Assembly: GCA_007922195.1 (NCBI GenBank)
Contig: ML681997.1
Span: 14,702,260-14,766,259, forward strand
Origin: Podocnemis expansa
Lineage: Eukaryota > Chordata > Testudines > Podocnemididae
Direction of reading: 5' to 3'
Length of the DNA: 64,000 nucleotides
The notes under the pieces were generated by a model. That model was not told the DNA's origin. It worked only from the letters and a program-made list of their open reading frames with translations, and searched no databases. A program made the position numbers and the translations under genes. This document shows positions 25,270-37,312 of the stretch, in pieces; within the stretch, counting starts at the first letter, position 1; every line of letters starts with the position of its first letter.

Positions 25270-25835
25270 GATAGTCTTTGTAGTGGAAAGTAAGAGCCTG
25301 AGACATGAGGGCCAGTTTAACAGGTCAGGCCTAAGGCCTGAGCTAAAGTAACTCTCAAGTCTATTATAAAGCAAAGTTAGCAGAAATCATGCTGTGAATA
25401 ATAGCAGACTCACAGTAACTAGCAAGACTAGAGCAGATACATTCCTAAAGAAGCATGAGGTACAGACGTAGAAGTATATTCCAGCAAGGAAGCAGAATCT
25501 CCCAATACCGTTATTGATCCTTCAGTATGACAATATGATGGCTAGAGATGTTTGGCTGAATAATCTGTTAAAAGGTGACATCTTAGCATGTCAGAGGGGT
25601 AACACACAACTTGTCTGTATCAGTATATAAAGCATGGTTTCAAAGGGAGTGTCTTTGGCTGTGCAAGGAACAGAACGCCCCACTGTTTACTGAGTCAATG
25701 CCATAGTCAGGGGCATACATGTATTATGTGTGCTTGTAGCAGGCATAAGATGATTTTTACTGTGCTTTTTTGATACTAAACTTGGCCTGCTGTCTTCACT
25801 GCTGAAAGGTTTCTGTGGTCCTATTGGATAATCCA
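25270..25835 (+). mobile_element. Possible LTR fragment with TATA box
   Basis: The stretch has the general texture of a reptile LTR: purine-rich U3-like sequence, a TATA box about 350 bp in, then CTTTGGCTGTGCAAGG and a T-rich end (TTTTTACTGTGCTTTTTTG). No TG...CA termini or target duplication could be fixed, and CR1 copy B starts directly at its right edge. It may equally be unique DNA. Confidence 0.3.
25624..25631 (+). promoter_or_regulatory. TATA-box-like TATATAAA
   Basis: Perfect TATATAAA followed by GCATGG inside the candidate LTR. Such octamers also occur by chance in AT-rich DNA. Confidence 0.3.
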
Positions 25836-28262
25836 ATCAGACCAGAAGCAGGAGGTGGATGAGGTGTTCTATGGACAATTAGCGGAAGCTTCTAGATCAC
25901 AAGCCCTGGTGCTGATGGGGGACTTCAATTACCCTGACATCTGCTGGGAGGCCAATACAGCAGTGCATGGGCAATCCAGGAAATTTTTAGAGAGTGTTGG
26001 GGACAACTTTCTAGTACAAATGCTAGAGGAACCAACTAGGGGCCTTGCACTGCTCGACTTGCTGCTCACAGATAGGGAAGTATTGATCAGGGATGTAGAG
26101 GTAAATGGCAAGCTAGGCAGTGGTGACCATGACATGGTTGAGTTCAGGATGTTGATTAAAGGAAGGAAAGAAAGAAGCAAAACAAAACCCCTGGACTTCA
26201 AAAAACCAGATTTTGGCTCCCTCAGGGAACTGATGGGCAGGATCCCTTTGGAAGCTAATCTGAAGGGGAAAGGAGTCCAAGAGAGTTGGTTATATTTTAA
26301 AGAAACCCTGCTAAGGGCACAGGAAGTTGCCATTCCAATTAGGAGAAAGAACAAACATGTGAGGCAGCCAGAATGGCTTAGCAGGGAACTCTGCTCTGAG
26401 CTTAAACATAAAAAGGAAGCTTCCAGGAAGTGGAAGCTTGGTCAGATGACCAAGGAGGCATATAAAGATATTACTAGGGACTGCAGGGATAAAATCAGAA
26501 AGGTCAAAGGACAAATGGAGTTGCGGCTAGCGAGGGATGTAAAGGATAACAAGAAGGGGTTCTACAAGTATGTTAGTAACAAGAAGAGGATCAGGGATGG
26601 TATAGGTCCCTTGCTGAATGGGGCAGGCATCCTCGTGATGGAGGATGAGGGAAAAGCTGAAGTGCTCAATGCTTTTTTACTTCAGTTTTCACAGGCAGGG
26701 TCAGCTCCCAGCCCAATACCATGGGTGTGGCAGATGGGAGAGAAGAAGACAGGCCCTTGGTGATGGAAGGTCAGGTTAGGGACTGCTTAAAGAAGCTGGA
26801 TGTGCACAAGTCCATGGGGCCGGACGAACTGCATCCGAGGGTGCTAAGGGAATTGGCCGATGAGATAGCTGCACCGCTGGCCGTTATCTTTCAAAACTCA
26901 TGGAGAACGGGGAAGGTGCCAGAGGATTGGAAAAAAGTAAATGTTAGTGCCTATTTTCAAGAAAGGGAAAAAGGAGGATCCAGGGAATTACAGACCAGTC
27001 AGCCTAACCTCAATCCCTGGAAAAATTATGGAGCAGGTTCTCAGAGAAGCCATCCTAAAACACTTAGAGGAAAATAACGTGATCAGGAACAGTCAGCATG
27101 GATTTACCAAGGGTAAATCATGCCTGACCAATCTCATTTCCTTCAATGATCAGATGACTGCTTTTCTGGATGCAGGAAGAACTGTTGATGTGATGTACCT
27201 TGATTTTAGGAAAGCTTTTGATACAGTTTCCCACAGCATTCTCATTGGCAAATTAAGGAAGTATGGGTTGGATAGGTGGACTATAAGGTGGATAGACAAC
27301 TGGCTAGATCAACGGTTTCAGCGTGTAGGAATCAATGGTTCCATGTCTAGCTGGCAACCAGTCACGAGTGGTGTGCCCCAGGGGTCGGTCCTGGGGCCAG
27401 TTCTGTTCAACATTTTCATCAATGATCTGGATGATGGAATAGACTGCACTCTCAGTAAGTTCGCAGATGACACCAAGCTGGGGGGAACAGTAGACACGTT
27501 GGAGGGCAAGGACAGGATTCAGGGAGACCTAGATAAATTGGAACAGTGGGCCAATAGAAATCTTATGAGGTTCAATAAGGACAAGTGTAAAATCCTGCAC
27601 GTGGGATGAAAAAACCCCATGCACTGCTACAGGCTGGGAAACATTCAGCTAAGTAGCAGCAGTGTAGAAAAGGACCTGGGGGTCATGGTGGATGGGAAGC
27701 TGGATATGAGTCAGCAGTGTGCTCTTGCTGCCAAAAAGGCCAATGGCATACTGGGCTGCATCAAAAGAAGGGTTACCAGCAGATCAAGGGATGTGATCAT
27801 TCCCCTCTATTCTGCACTGGTGAGGCCACATCTAGAATACTGTGTTCAGTTTTGGGCTCCCCACTACAAAAAGGACAGGGACATGCTAGAGAGAGTCCAG
27901 CGGAGGGCAACCAAAATGATTAAAGGGCTGGAGGACAAGCCCTATGAGGAAAAACTGAAAGTATTAGGCTATTTAGTCTGCAGAAGAGAAGATTGAGGGG
28001 GGATTTGATAGCAACCTTCAACTAATTGAAGGGATGCTCTAAGGAAGATGGAGCTTGACTGTTCTTGGTAATAACAGAGGACAGAACGAGGAGCAATGGT
28101 CTCAAGTTGCAGTTAGGGAGGTCGAGGCTGGATATTAGAAAAAACTTTTTTACTAGGCGAGTGGTGAAGCCTGGGAATGAGCTGCCTAGGGAGGTGGTGA
28201 AATCTCCATCTTTGGAGGTGTTTAAGGCCCGGCTGGACAAAACCATGACTGGGATGGTTTAG
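25836..28262 (+). pseudogene. CR1 ORF2 (endonuclease C-terminal part plus reverse transcriptase), copy B
   Basis: ORF2 products nick target DNA and copy the LINE RNA by target-primed reverse transcription. Visible in order: the end of the apurinic-type endonuclease (LVLMGDFNYPDICW at about 25900, SGDHDMVEF at about 26120), the RT fingers (MGPDELHPRVLRELAD, 26815), [18 protein letters not shown] (26960), the first catalytic Asp in [17 protein letters not shown] (27196), [14 protein letters not shown] (27370), the second and third Asp in FADDTKLGG (27460), then the thumb and a C-terminal region to the TAG at 28260-28262. Against copy C the lesions are: one T lost in a T-run at about 26676-26681, one base gained at about 26938, which restores the original phase, an in-frame TGA at 27607-27609 that looks like CGA to TGA decay at CpG, and one base lost at about 27967. 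It is dead but only lightly damaged. Confidence 0.9.
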
Positions 28263-28337
28263 TGGGAGTGGTCCTGCCTCTGGCAGGGGGTTGGACTAGA
28301 TGACCTATGAGGTCCCTTCCAACCCTATGATTCTATG
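25836..28337 (+). mobile_element. CR1 LINE copy B, 2.5 kb, 5'-truncated
   Basis: Begins in mid-endonuclease at ATCAGACCAG, homologous to copy D at about 46577, and runs to the CR1 3' terminus CTATGATTCTATGG at 28324-28337. The 3' UTR after the ORF2 stop is about 75 bp with the conserved phrase GGGGGTTGGACTAGATGACC. It lacks ORF1, the promoter region and the endonuclease N-terminus, so it cannot move itself. Few lesions separate it from an open frame, making it the youngest-looking CR1 in the window beside copy C. An antisense CR1 starts about 240 bp after it. Confidence 0.95.
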
Positions 28338-28574
28338 GTTTGATGGGACAGCATACACACTGGGAAAACAGGTCATGACCTAAGGGAAGAAGGGCATACT
28401 GCAGGAGGCAAACAGTTCTCATGAGATTACCTACAAGATTTGTAGACTTCAGAGACTGTGTTATGAGATACCATGACGATGATTCCACAATTCATGCTCT
28501 CATCCCATTACCCTGTTCCTGGAATAGAACAGTTGGAAGGAGTCAAAGAAGTACTGAGGCGTATCACAGCTACA
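28338..28574. other. Unassigned spacer between two CR1 copies
   Basis: About 240 bp with no repeat recognised. Confidence 0.5.
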
Positions 28575-29975
28575 TAAAAACTGCCATACTGGATCAGACC
28601 AGTGGTCCATCTAGCCCAATATCCTGTCTTCCAACAGTGGTGAGTGTGAGGTGCTTCGGGGGGATGATAGAACAGGTCATCAATATGACTAAAACCCCAT
28701 TGTCTATTATCAGCCCCTGACACATAGCCCTCCCTGCCTACCATGGCTAAAAGCCACTGATGGTTCTATCCTTCGTGAACTTATCTAGTTCTTTTTTGAA
28801 CCCCACTATAGTTTCAGCCTTCACAACATCTTCTGGAAAGGATTTCCACAAGCTGACTATGCATTGTGTGAGGAAATAATGTCATCTTTTCTTTTTAAAC
28901 CTTATGCCTATTAATTTCATGTGGTGACCCCTAGTTTTGTGGTTTGGGGAGTAAATAACAGTTTCTTATTTACTTTCTCCACATCAATCATGATTTTCTG
29001 GACTTCTCTTCTATTCCCCCCTTAGTCATCTCTTTTCCAAGCAGAAAAAGTCTGTCTTATTGAACTCTCTTCAGATGGAAGCTTTCCATACCCATAATTA
29101 TTTTTGTTGCCCTTTTCCACATCTCTTCCAATTCTAATGCATCTTTTTGATGAGGTGACCCAATCTGCATGCAGTATTCAAGATATGGACATACTATGGA
29201 TTTATAAAGAAGCAATACAATCTTTTCTGTTTTATTTATCCTTTCCCTAATGATTCCCAACATTTTGCCACCTTTTTCAACTGATGCTGCATGTTGGTAG
29301 GAGATTTTTAGAAAACTATCCACAATGACTTCAAGATTCCTTTGTAATTCTTTAAGTTTGCTTGTACTTAGCTAGCTTGAGTAGTTTTATATAATTTGCA
29401 AATTTTACTACTTCACTGTTCTCTTTTCCCAGATCACTGATAAATACATTGTACATACAGTTCTGGTCCCTTACAGAACTCTAAGGGACACCACTATTTG
29501 CCTCTTTCCATGCTGAAAATTGACCAATTATTCCAACTCTTTTTTCCCGTGTCTTTCAGCCAGTTACCTACCCGGGAAAGGACCTCCTTTTTGTACCACA
29601 ACAGCTTACTTTGCTTAAGAGTCTTTGGTAAGGGACCTTGTCAAAGGCTTTCTGAAAATCTAAGTACGCCATATCCATTGGCTCACCCTTGTCTACATGC
29701 TTGTTGACCTGCTCAAAGAACTCTAGTAGCTTTATGAGGCATGATTTCTCTTTACAAAAACCTTATTGATTCTTCCCCCCCAAAATAGTATTTATCTAGA
29801 TGCTGATAATTCTATTCTTTATTTTATTATAAATTCAACCAATTTGCCTGGTACTGAAGTTAGGCTTACTGGCCTGTAATTGCTGAAATCTTTTTAAAAA
29901 ATTGATGTCACATTAGCTGTCTTCCAATCATTTGGTACAGAAGTTGATTTAAATGATAGGTTATATACCACATCT
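28575..29975 (-). mobile_element. CR1-like LINE, about 1.4 kb, antisense, older subfamily
   Basis: Opens with ACTGCCATACTGGATCAGAC and GTCCATCTAGCCCAATATCC, the complement of the 3' end of a second CR1 subfamily common in turtles. It proceeds through ORF2 C-terminal codons (a minus frame at 29057-29323 reads GIIRERINKTEKIVLLLYKS and CPYLEYCMQIGSPH) into the RT near 29400-29975 (GGCCTGTAATTGCTGAAATC is the complement of the NGFTK-upstream region). Interrupted by many indels. Its tail differs from copies B and C, so it is not their relative by duplication. Confidence 0.85.
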
Positions 29976-30519
29976 TTTTTGAGTTTTGCACATTACATTA
30001 AAGAAGCTGTGAGCACTGGAACCTGCAAGGGGGGGAGGGGTTGCAAAGGGACAGAGAAAAGAAGCAAAATTTCATGGAATTCAGCAGTGTAACTGAAGCA
30101 TGAAACATAGTAAAGCTATTTTAATGCCAAAATATTGTTTGTTTGTTTCATATGGGGTGGGCTTTTAAGCAGATGGAGGTCACAGGCTTATTAAATATGA
30201 CAAGGTTTAAACCTGGCAAACTATTTTGAAAGTTCAGTAATAAGATGGTGAAACACAAATCAGGATCTTTAAAAATTCCTTTACCATGAAGACAACAGAG
30301 ACTCTTGAGAATGACAAGGCCACAGGTGTGTAGATGCCAGCACCTAACATGCTGACTGGTATTATTGTTTCTTTGTTCAATTCCCCCAGTCAGACTGTAG
30401 TTCTCTGTTGTCTCCTGTCTTGTATTTGAAATAAAAGCTCTTTGTGTCAGGCACCATCTTCTTCTTCTGTATTTGTACAGCATGTAGCATAATAGGAGCT
30501 TGGTCCAGGATTAGGCTTT
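29976..30519. other. Unassigned sequence
   Basis: A 111-codon minus frame (30148-30483) is open but has no domain or homologue that I recognise. Confidence 0.45.
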
Positions 30520-30914
30520 TTAGGGTATGTCTACACTATTAAATTAGTTCAAATTAAGGAGCTTCATTTTGAACTAATTTGAACTTTGTGTACACTAGGC
30601 TTTGCTTAGTTCAAAATAAAATTTAGTTTAAACTAAACAAAGCTTAGTTTGAACTAGTTAGTTCAGCTGGTTAGTCAAAACTAACTGCGTAGTTCAAACT
30701 TTTGAAATTTAGTTCAAACTAACATGGTGTAGTCATGCAGGTTCAAAGTAAATAGATTTGAACCAGCGGTTAGTTCAAACTAAGCACATCTTTTTAGTTC
30801 AAACTAACTGCACTTTTAGTTCAAACTAAAAGTTAGTTCAAACTAAAAAAACATGCTTAGTTTGAACTAACTTTGAACTGCTTAGTTCAGACTAACCGTG
30901 TAGACATAGTCTTA
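30520..30914. mobile_element. Palindromic MITE, 389 bp, with TTA target duplication (Harbinger-like)
   Basis: Ends GGGTATGTCTACAC (30523) and GTGTAGACATAGTC (to 30911) are inverted repeats, flanked by TTA at 30520-30522 and 30912-30914, the target preference of PIF/Harbinger elements. The body is almost entirely TTAGTTCAAACTAA words in both orientations: more than ten TTYRAA-centred palindromes. It has no coding capacity. Confidence 0.85.
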
Positions 30915-32604
30915 GTTTCTACAATAAAACAAACAGTAAAAGTTCAGGGGGAGGGTTTTATTTTTTTGGCCTTACAGTATAAAAAAAAAAGAGGAATATA
31001 TACTATGAACATGCAGTAGCACAGGATGACAGCATCCTCATGCACAGATATAGTATTAATGACATCCATAAAACATTATTTTATTACTGATTAATGAGAC
31101 ATGTTTAGATTGCCCCTAGGTTTTGTGATAGAGTTTGGACTGGAGGCTGAATCAGGGCTGCAGTTCACACAAACAATTTCAGAACAATTGGTTGAAATTC
31201 AGGTAGGAGGCTCCATGATTTGGACTGAAGAATAATTTGCTAACTACAGGGAAATTGATTAGGATCTGCTCACATGCTTCAGACAAATCATTTTCTACCT
31301 TGTAATGCAACCTTAGAACAGCTAGAAGCTTTCAAATTTATTATTACTCTTGATGAGCAGCAGCATCTTTCTCAGATTAGCCTTGTAAGATTATGAAATG
31401 GTGTCAATAGTGGGTTTATGTTGCCTTGCATGAGGAGGTGGCAGAGGAATACCAGGAATCAAAGCTATGGCTTGGGAAAGATTTACAGCTGCTGCTTCTT
31501 TCCCATAAGTCAACACTGAATAATTAAAAGACTTGTAATTAAAGGCTAATTTAGTATTGATTGTGTCCTAGAGCAAAGGACCAGTTCAGTGTTCTGCATC
31601 GTCCTGAACAAGCTTTATCAGCCAGACAGTGAGAGTGCAATTACCCTAGGTTGCCGTTAGCAATGGGACAACATCACCTCAATTCCATTTCTTCGCACTC
31701 CACTAGTGTTTCAACAGGCCACTTTATAGGATTGGGACGAAAAGTTTATTATCGTCTCAAGTCTTCAATGTCATGTGTCCCCAGGGTGCCTTAAATGCTC
31801 AAGATAAAAATTTCAAATCCATTTAATTGAGGGAGTTTGGATACTGTTGAGCCCAGTTGTTTCTTCTCTGTCTAAGCCTTTCCTTCCCATTCTCCAAAGT
31901 GTGCTTTTGGGCATTGTTTTCCTCTATGACCAATGCAGCATAACTGTGCTTCAGAAATTCTAGAGTCCAAGAGCTTGATTATGGGTGTGTGGATGCTGTT
32001 TGTGGTGAGGACCCTAAGGTCGGTGATGTCCAGGAAGAGGTGTTGTGTCTGAGCTAGGTGCTGTGCATTGTGGAAAGCAGGGAGAGTCAGACTGCTGCTT
32101 TATTCTTTTGAAAGCATGTCAATCTCTGTGGGCGTATGTGGAGGCCTCATCCATTCTCGCTCACTTTGGAGAGATGTACGTAGCCCTTGAACTCTCTGAG
32201 CAAATATACTGAGATTGCAGGTGACAACTATGCAGAAGAATAGTTTGTGCCAGCTCACCACTCCACTCACTCTTTACAAACTTAGGTGAACTTCTCCACA
32301 ATCAGTCCAGACAATCTAACTATCTAAATTAGTGCCCTTGGAGTACTGGAAGACTTTAAACACCCTCTTATTGTGCCCAGCACACACTGATTGGAACTGG
32401 CAACCAGAAAAAAGAGCATACACACTATCCTATGGCAAAGATTCCTGTTCCAATTCAAGAAGCCACACTTCCTTCTCTGACATCTAGATCCTCAGTGAGT
32501 TTCACTGTTCCTTAAATAGCTTATTGCTGTGGATGTTCTTTCAGGATCTCTCAAATGCCACCATTGCATCATATTCCCAAATTAAAATGTATACAGAGAA
32601 GGTC
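30915..32604. other. Unassigned, repeat-poor sequence
   Basis: Complex sequence with no repeat I can name. The part at about 31480-31800 looks least like decayed repeat and could be tested for conservation. Confidence 0.4.
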
Positions 32605-32950
32605 AGATTTACAGTGAATCATTGAATTTAGAGATGGAAAATCATAAGTCACCTGCTCCATTCTTCTACCAGCGTTCCCATGCAGATCATGGCATAAGCT
32701 TTGTATGGTTTAATTTTAAATCTTCCCATCCATCAATAATTTTCTGATACTGAGGTATCCAGGTGAGAGCTCTTGGTGTACTCCTACAGAGGTACTAATG
32801 ATAATGATATCTTTGTTCCATTATTGGATTGCTCTGCACATGCACCTCAGTCACACTGGTATTTTTTTACTGCCATATCATGTTGTAAACACAAATGTAG
32901 TTTCTTGTTAACTATCAACCCTAGATCCCTTGTCATTTACAGCTAAATGA
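32605..32950 (-). mobile_element. Degenerate CR1 3' portion (antisense)
   Basis: ATCATTGAATTTAGAGATGG with CACCTGCTCCATTCTTCTAC resembles the antisense CR1 tail, and TTGTTAACTATCAACCCTAG with ATCCCTTGTCATTTACAG at the right resembles ORF2 C-terminal codons. Heavily mutated and probably internally deleted. Confidence 0.55.
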
Positions 32951-33020
32951 GCCTCTTTAGCGTAGGAAAACTGCTAATGGAAGCATAACTCAATAGGGAA
33001 TTATTGATATAGACAAGGGT

Positions 33021-33298
33021 CAAAATAATACTAGGAGTCGTGTGGCACTTAAAGACTAACAGATTTATTTTTCCCATGAGCTTTCATGGGAGAAAATCCC
33101 ACTTCGTCAGATGCTTCAAAGATGGGTGAACTTACTCATTTTTGAAGCATCTGACGAAGTGGGATTTTCTCCCACAAAAGCTCATGGGAAAAATGAATAT
33201 TAGTAATGAGTGCTACACAACTCCTTGCTTTTTTTTTTTTTTTTTTGCTGGACTAGACTAACATGGCTATCCCTTTGAAAATTGACAAAATAATACTA
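33021..33298. mobile_element. Penelope-like element, head-to-head inverted pair with 13-bp target duplication
   Basis: The 252-bp insert at 33034-33285 is flanked by a perfect 13-mer, CAAAATAATACTA (33021-33033 and 33286-33298). The left half is a minus-strand Penelope tail (GGAGTCGTGTGGCACTTAAA ... CCCACTTCGTCAGATGC to about 33125); the right half is the same tail on the plus strand (about 33140 onward, GCATCTGACGAAGTGGGA ... GACTAGACTAACATGG) and reaches the full 3' terminus. Only the right half keeps the outermost segment. An internal T-run precedes GCTGGACTAGAC. It is non-coding, and the single target duplication shows that both halves arrived together. Confidence 0.85.
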
Positions 33299-34499
33299 CC
33301 TCAGGGGTCAGGAGTGGCTGTTGAATGGGTATACAGAAGTTTCACTGTGTGGAGAGTGAAATTAGTATTTCCATTCATGAGCGTACGGTAGTGCCACCGA
33401 TGTAGCTGTCAAATCTTGGACTACTCATAAGAATTTGAATTCTGCACCGAAGCCTGGTTCGTTTAGCCATTCCTTGGCCCTCTTCTCCCTCAGCCTTTTA
33501 GGCAAAGAAGTTGGCAGTTCTGCTGCAGACTTGTAGCCCTTGCAGTTTGGTGGAAAAATAAATAGCAGGAAGCAGCTATGTGTTATGAGTTAACACTGAT
33601 AAGTGGAAAGGAGACAGAAACAAAGCTGTGGGATTTGCCAGTGGCATGTCTCCTTCCAGGGTATGTGGAAGTCCACGTAAAATGTCCTTTACTAGGAGGG
33701 CTGTAAGTAACATGCTGAGTATTTTATCATGCACATGTGGACCAGCACTGACCCGTGGAAGGGGACAGGGAATGCTGTTCTCTGCTTGGAGAGAGATCTG
33801 TACACACACACTCACATGACACAAGAGATGCTTTGGCTGCTTCATGCTGATGTAGGCACCTCAATTACAGATTAGGCGTTAGATATCTACTGATTGTCTG
33901 CAGCATTGTTGAGGGAGGAACCAAGGCCTGGCTTTTGCTTTGTGCTCCTTTGCCCCCAGAATGAACCTTTTTGCACTGCAAAGGAAAGGAGATGGATTGA
34001 GTTCTCTTTTTCATTTTTGGGGATATATTTTTATGGAAATTTCTTTTTGCCTGATTATTTTACATTACTTCAAACTCTCAGTTTTGCTGCAGCTTTTTGA
34101 TTGCTGACAAGGTTATTGCTATACAATAAAGTAACCACGTTGCACCTCATATTCTGTGAGGAGTCTATTCTCTCTTATACATGCAGACAACTTTCATTAA
34201 TGCCTATGGATAACACATTGAACTCCCCACAACATCCCTTAACAATCAGTTGCATGGTTTTGCATCCAAACTTGCTCCATACATTTAGGCATATAGATTC
34301 TCAAGAGCATCAGTGTCATTTGATTGTGATTATGTCTTAAATATACAATTCACAATTACCCTCGATCATGACCTAGATATATATATTTTTTGGCCTATAA
34401 TTCTGAATTGTTTTTCCAAATGTCCTTTGTCATTTAATCCTCTGTGTATTTCCTATATATACCTTTGCACTGATCCGCATCAGCCATATTTGATCTCTT
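33299..34499. other. Unassigned sequence
   Basis: No repeat recognised. Frames of 60-90 codons around 33576-34501 are short and domain-free. Confidence 0.45.
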
Positions 34500-35480
34500 A
34501 AAACAGATTAACCTTATTCAAATAATTTTGAATTTATGTATTCTGTCTCTCCATATTTGCTAATTCTTTCCAAAATGGTACAATTAGCAAATTTAGTCAT
34601 TTTTAAAACTTGTACATCCCTCCTGTACTGACTCTGCTTCCATCTGTAGTATTGAGGGTGATGCCCCTTAACCAAAAAGATTAAACATTTTGATTTCAGT
34701 GGCACCCTCCTTCCTTTTCATATGCTGTCCCAAGAATTCCTTTTGTAGTGCCTGAAACATTCTGGCTTTTCAATTAATCACATTCAGATCTTTTAATAAC
34801 TGGGTGTTTGATGAAGATTTAACAGTAAGCCACAGTGAGGAAGCAAGATACAAATGGACAGAGGGAGAAGAGTCAGTTGCCAGATAGACTCTCTCTGACT
34901 CTGGTGGAGCAGATCAAATAAAGAAGCCAGAATGCAGAGCTCCAGAGGGGACCAACTAATGTCTATATACTGTCATCTTCTGTATGAGCATTTTGCAACC
35001 CTAAAAAATGTTGCCATGAAAGGGGTTCCATTACTGATTTTGAAAAAAAATGCTCAAATTAATACCCTGAATCGCTTTCAATGGCTTCTTTAGCTGCTTA
35101 CTCCAGGACAATTTCTGACCAGTTTCAATATTTTCCCCACCTGCACTGACACCATCCTGCCTGACCTTTTCCAACCAATCAATCTTAAAGTACATCATCA
35201 AATAATTTCTTGAAATCCAGGTGAAATGTGCCCATTCTTTAAACCTGCTCCTTTCTTAAATATTGAAATTACATTATAGCTGGTGTTAACACCGTCATTA
35301 GTGAGCTATCAAAAATCTTCACCAAGGGCTTTTCTATTTCACTTGCTATTTCCATTCAAGATTCTGTGATGTATTTCATCTAAGTCTGGTGCTTTGTCAA
35401 CTTTTAATAGTGCTAAAAGCATTAATTGCCTTATTATCTGTTCTGGTGCAGTGGAAAATCTTTTTTAGCATTTCTCTTCC
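34500..35480 (-). mobile_element. Possible very old LINE, antisense
   Basis: Phrases such as TTTTGAATTTATGTATTCTG, TAAACCTGCTCCTTTCTTAA with ATTGAAATTACATTATAGC, and CTATTTCACTTGCTATTTCC resemble the antisense RT and C-terminal parts of CR1/L2-type LINEs at high divergence. No frame survives. Could be chance similarity. Confidence 0.35.
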
Positions 35481-36335
35481 CCTCCAGGAAAATACAGATA
35501 CTAAAATACCTTCCACTTGAAGGGCTGAAGAAATCACTTGGCCCCTTAAGGACATCAACCTCATCTGTCATCAACTTTTGAACTTTCATTGCCCATATTC
35601 TCCATGTTAATGGATGTATTTCTTATTCTTTAAAGGCCAAAAGTTACAAACTCTTCTTCACACAGGAAGTTGATGGAACTTCTTGTAGGGGAGTAAATGA
35701 CACTTTCATGCTCAGAGAAACAATATACAGTGAATACCTGTAGATAGTATATAGTATATAATTTGTGGTAGCTGCTCAATAATTAATATTTCTTCACTAC
35801 ATTGGTGCCTAGAAGTTCCAGACAAAACCAGGGACTCATTGTATTAAACTCCTATGTACCCATAGTGAAAGACAGCCCCTATGTAATGCCCAGGGATCAG
35901 ACAGGTTGAAGATCAGTCCAGATCAGTGCTCCAATGTCACAAAAGAGGTCCAATAGTCAGGAGGTCCAATCCAAGGGAAATGTACAACTTTGCACTGGTG
36001 AAGGTAAGGAAAGCAGCAAGATAAGGTCAAACAGGGTCCAACTAGGAACTATTGGGCAATGGTTTGACCCAGTCTTGCCACCTTGCCTAACCCAGGCAGC
36101 TACCTCATTGTTTGTTTCACTTGGGTTGGATCTTCTGGCTACTGGACCTCTTGTATGAATTCTGACAACTGATCAGGACTGCTTTTGACCTGCCTGACCC
36201 TAGGCATTGTAGTTTGCTTAGACAAGGCCAGAAAGGTGCAAGAAGCCTATATGTGGTCATCAGCCAATCAGGAAACAGGTCACCAAATCTTGGAAGCTGA
36301 TCTACTCAGCACTCCATGAATTTCTAAATAACTGA
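35481..36335. other. Unassigned sequence
   Basis: Nothing identified. The 74-codon frame at 35934-36158 lacks motifs. Confidence 0.45.
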
Positions 36336-36512
36336 AAAAGTTGGTCCTGATATCCTGCCTCAAAGCATTTACAATATAAATCAGCAAGATAGACCAAGGC
36401 TGGTAGAAAGCAATTATTATTATCTCCTGTTCAGAGAGACACAGAAAGATTAAGTGGCTCGTCCATGGATTTACAGGAAATCAGCCAGGAACTGAACTTT
36501 AATGAAAGTCAC
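36336..36512 (-). repeat. MIR-type SINE relic (antisense)
   Basis: CCTGCCTCAAAGCATTTACA is the antisense MIR tail; after about 60 bp follows TTATTATTATCTCCTGTTCA with GAGAGACACAGAAAGATTAA and GTGGCTCGTCCATGGATTTA, the antisense MIR core (normally CCCATTTTACAGA...GAGGCACAGAGAGGTTAAGT). Order and spacing agree. Confidence 0.7.
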
Positions 36513-37312
36513 CTAATGTCTTCCTGTTGTAAACTCAATTTTTATATCCTTTTCTATGACTTCATCAAACTAAGCTCACTAAAAATTTCATATGTGTTTG
36601 ATCCCAGAGTCAATGCTTTCTTAGGCAAGTGGGACAAACTAGGAGAAAGATCCTGGAATTTTAAAATGTAAATAAATGGTAACCTAAAAATGTTGTTGTA
36701 TTTGTTCAGCTCCAGTGATAAAATTCTGTGCATCTCCATGCCCTTTTTACAGAAAACCTAACACTTGTTCTCAGGTATCATGCATACACAGCTATGCTGA
36801 AGTAACTGAAAATAAGAACATAACATCAAAGCCTGAAAATTGTTATAGAAATCACACACAAAGGAAAAAAAAACCATTTTCCTGCTCAGAGCTGTGTTTG
36901 TAGAGGTTTGGGGAAAAAAAGTGTGGCTTGATTTGCTTGTCCGAGGGAAGGTCTACATTGCCTACCCTTTTTAGTGGCCAAGATACACAAATTACATAAA
37001 ATAACTTGCATTCCTGCATTTGTGTTCCCTCTCCTAGCACAACCCAGTTGCTGGGGTGGTGACCAGGAATCAAAATTCCTGACCAGCTGAGCAGATCTTC
37101 ACAGACCTGAGCAGTCAGTGAAGAAGTTTGAACTGATGGTGGTGAATTTGATGTTGTCACTGAACACGAGCCCTATGCTACTTAGGCTGGAAAGTGAGAG
37201 GGCTGTTGGCTACTGCTAAAGTGAGTAATTTCCCATGAATGCAAATATTTAATTTAGAGCTTATCTTTCCATTTGTGTTGTAAAGTTGTTAAAGAATTTA
37301 AGAAAATATTGG
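36513..37312. other. Unassigned sequence
   Basis: No feature recognised. Confidence 0.45.
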
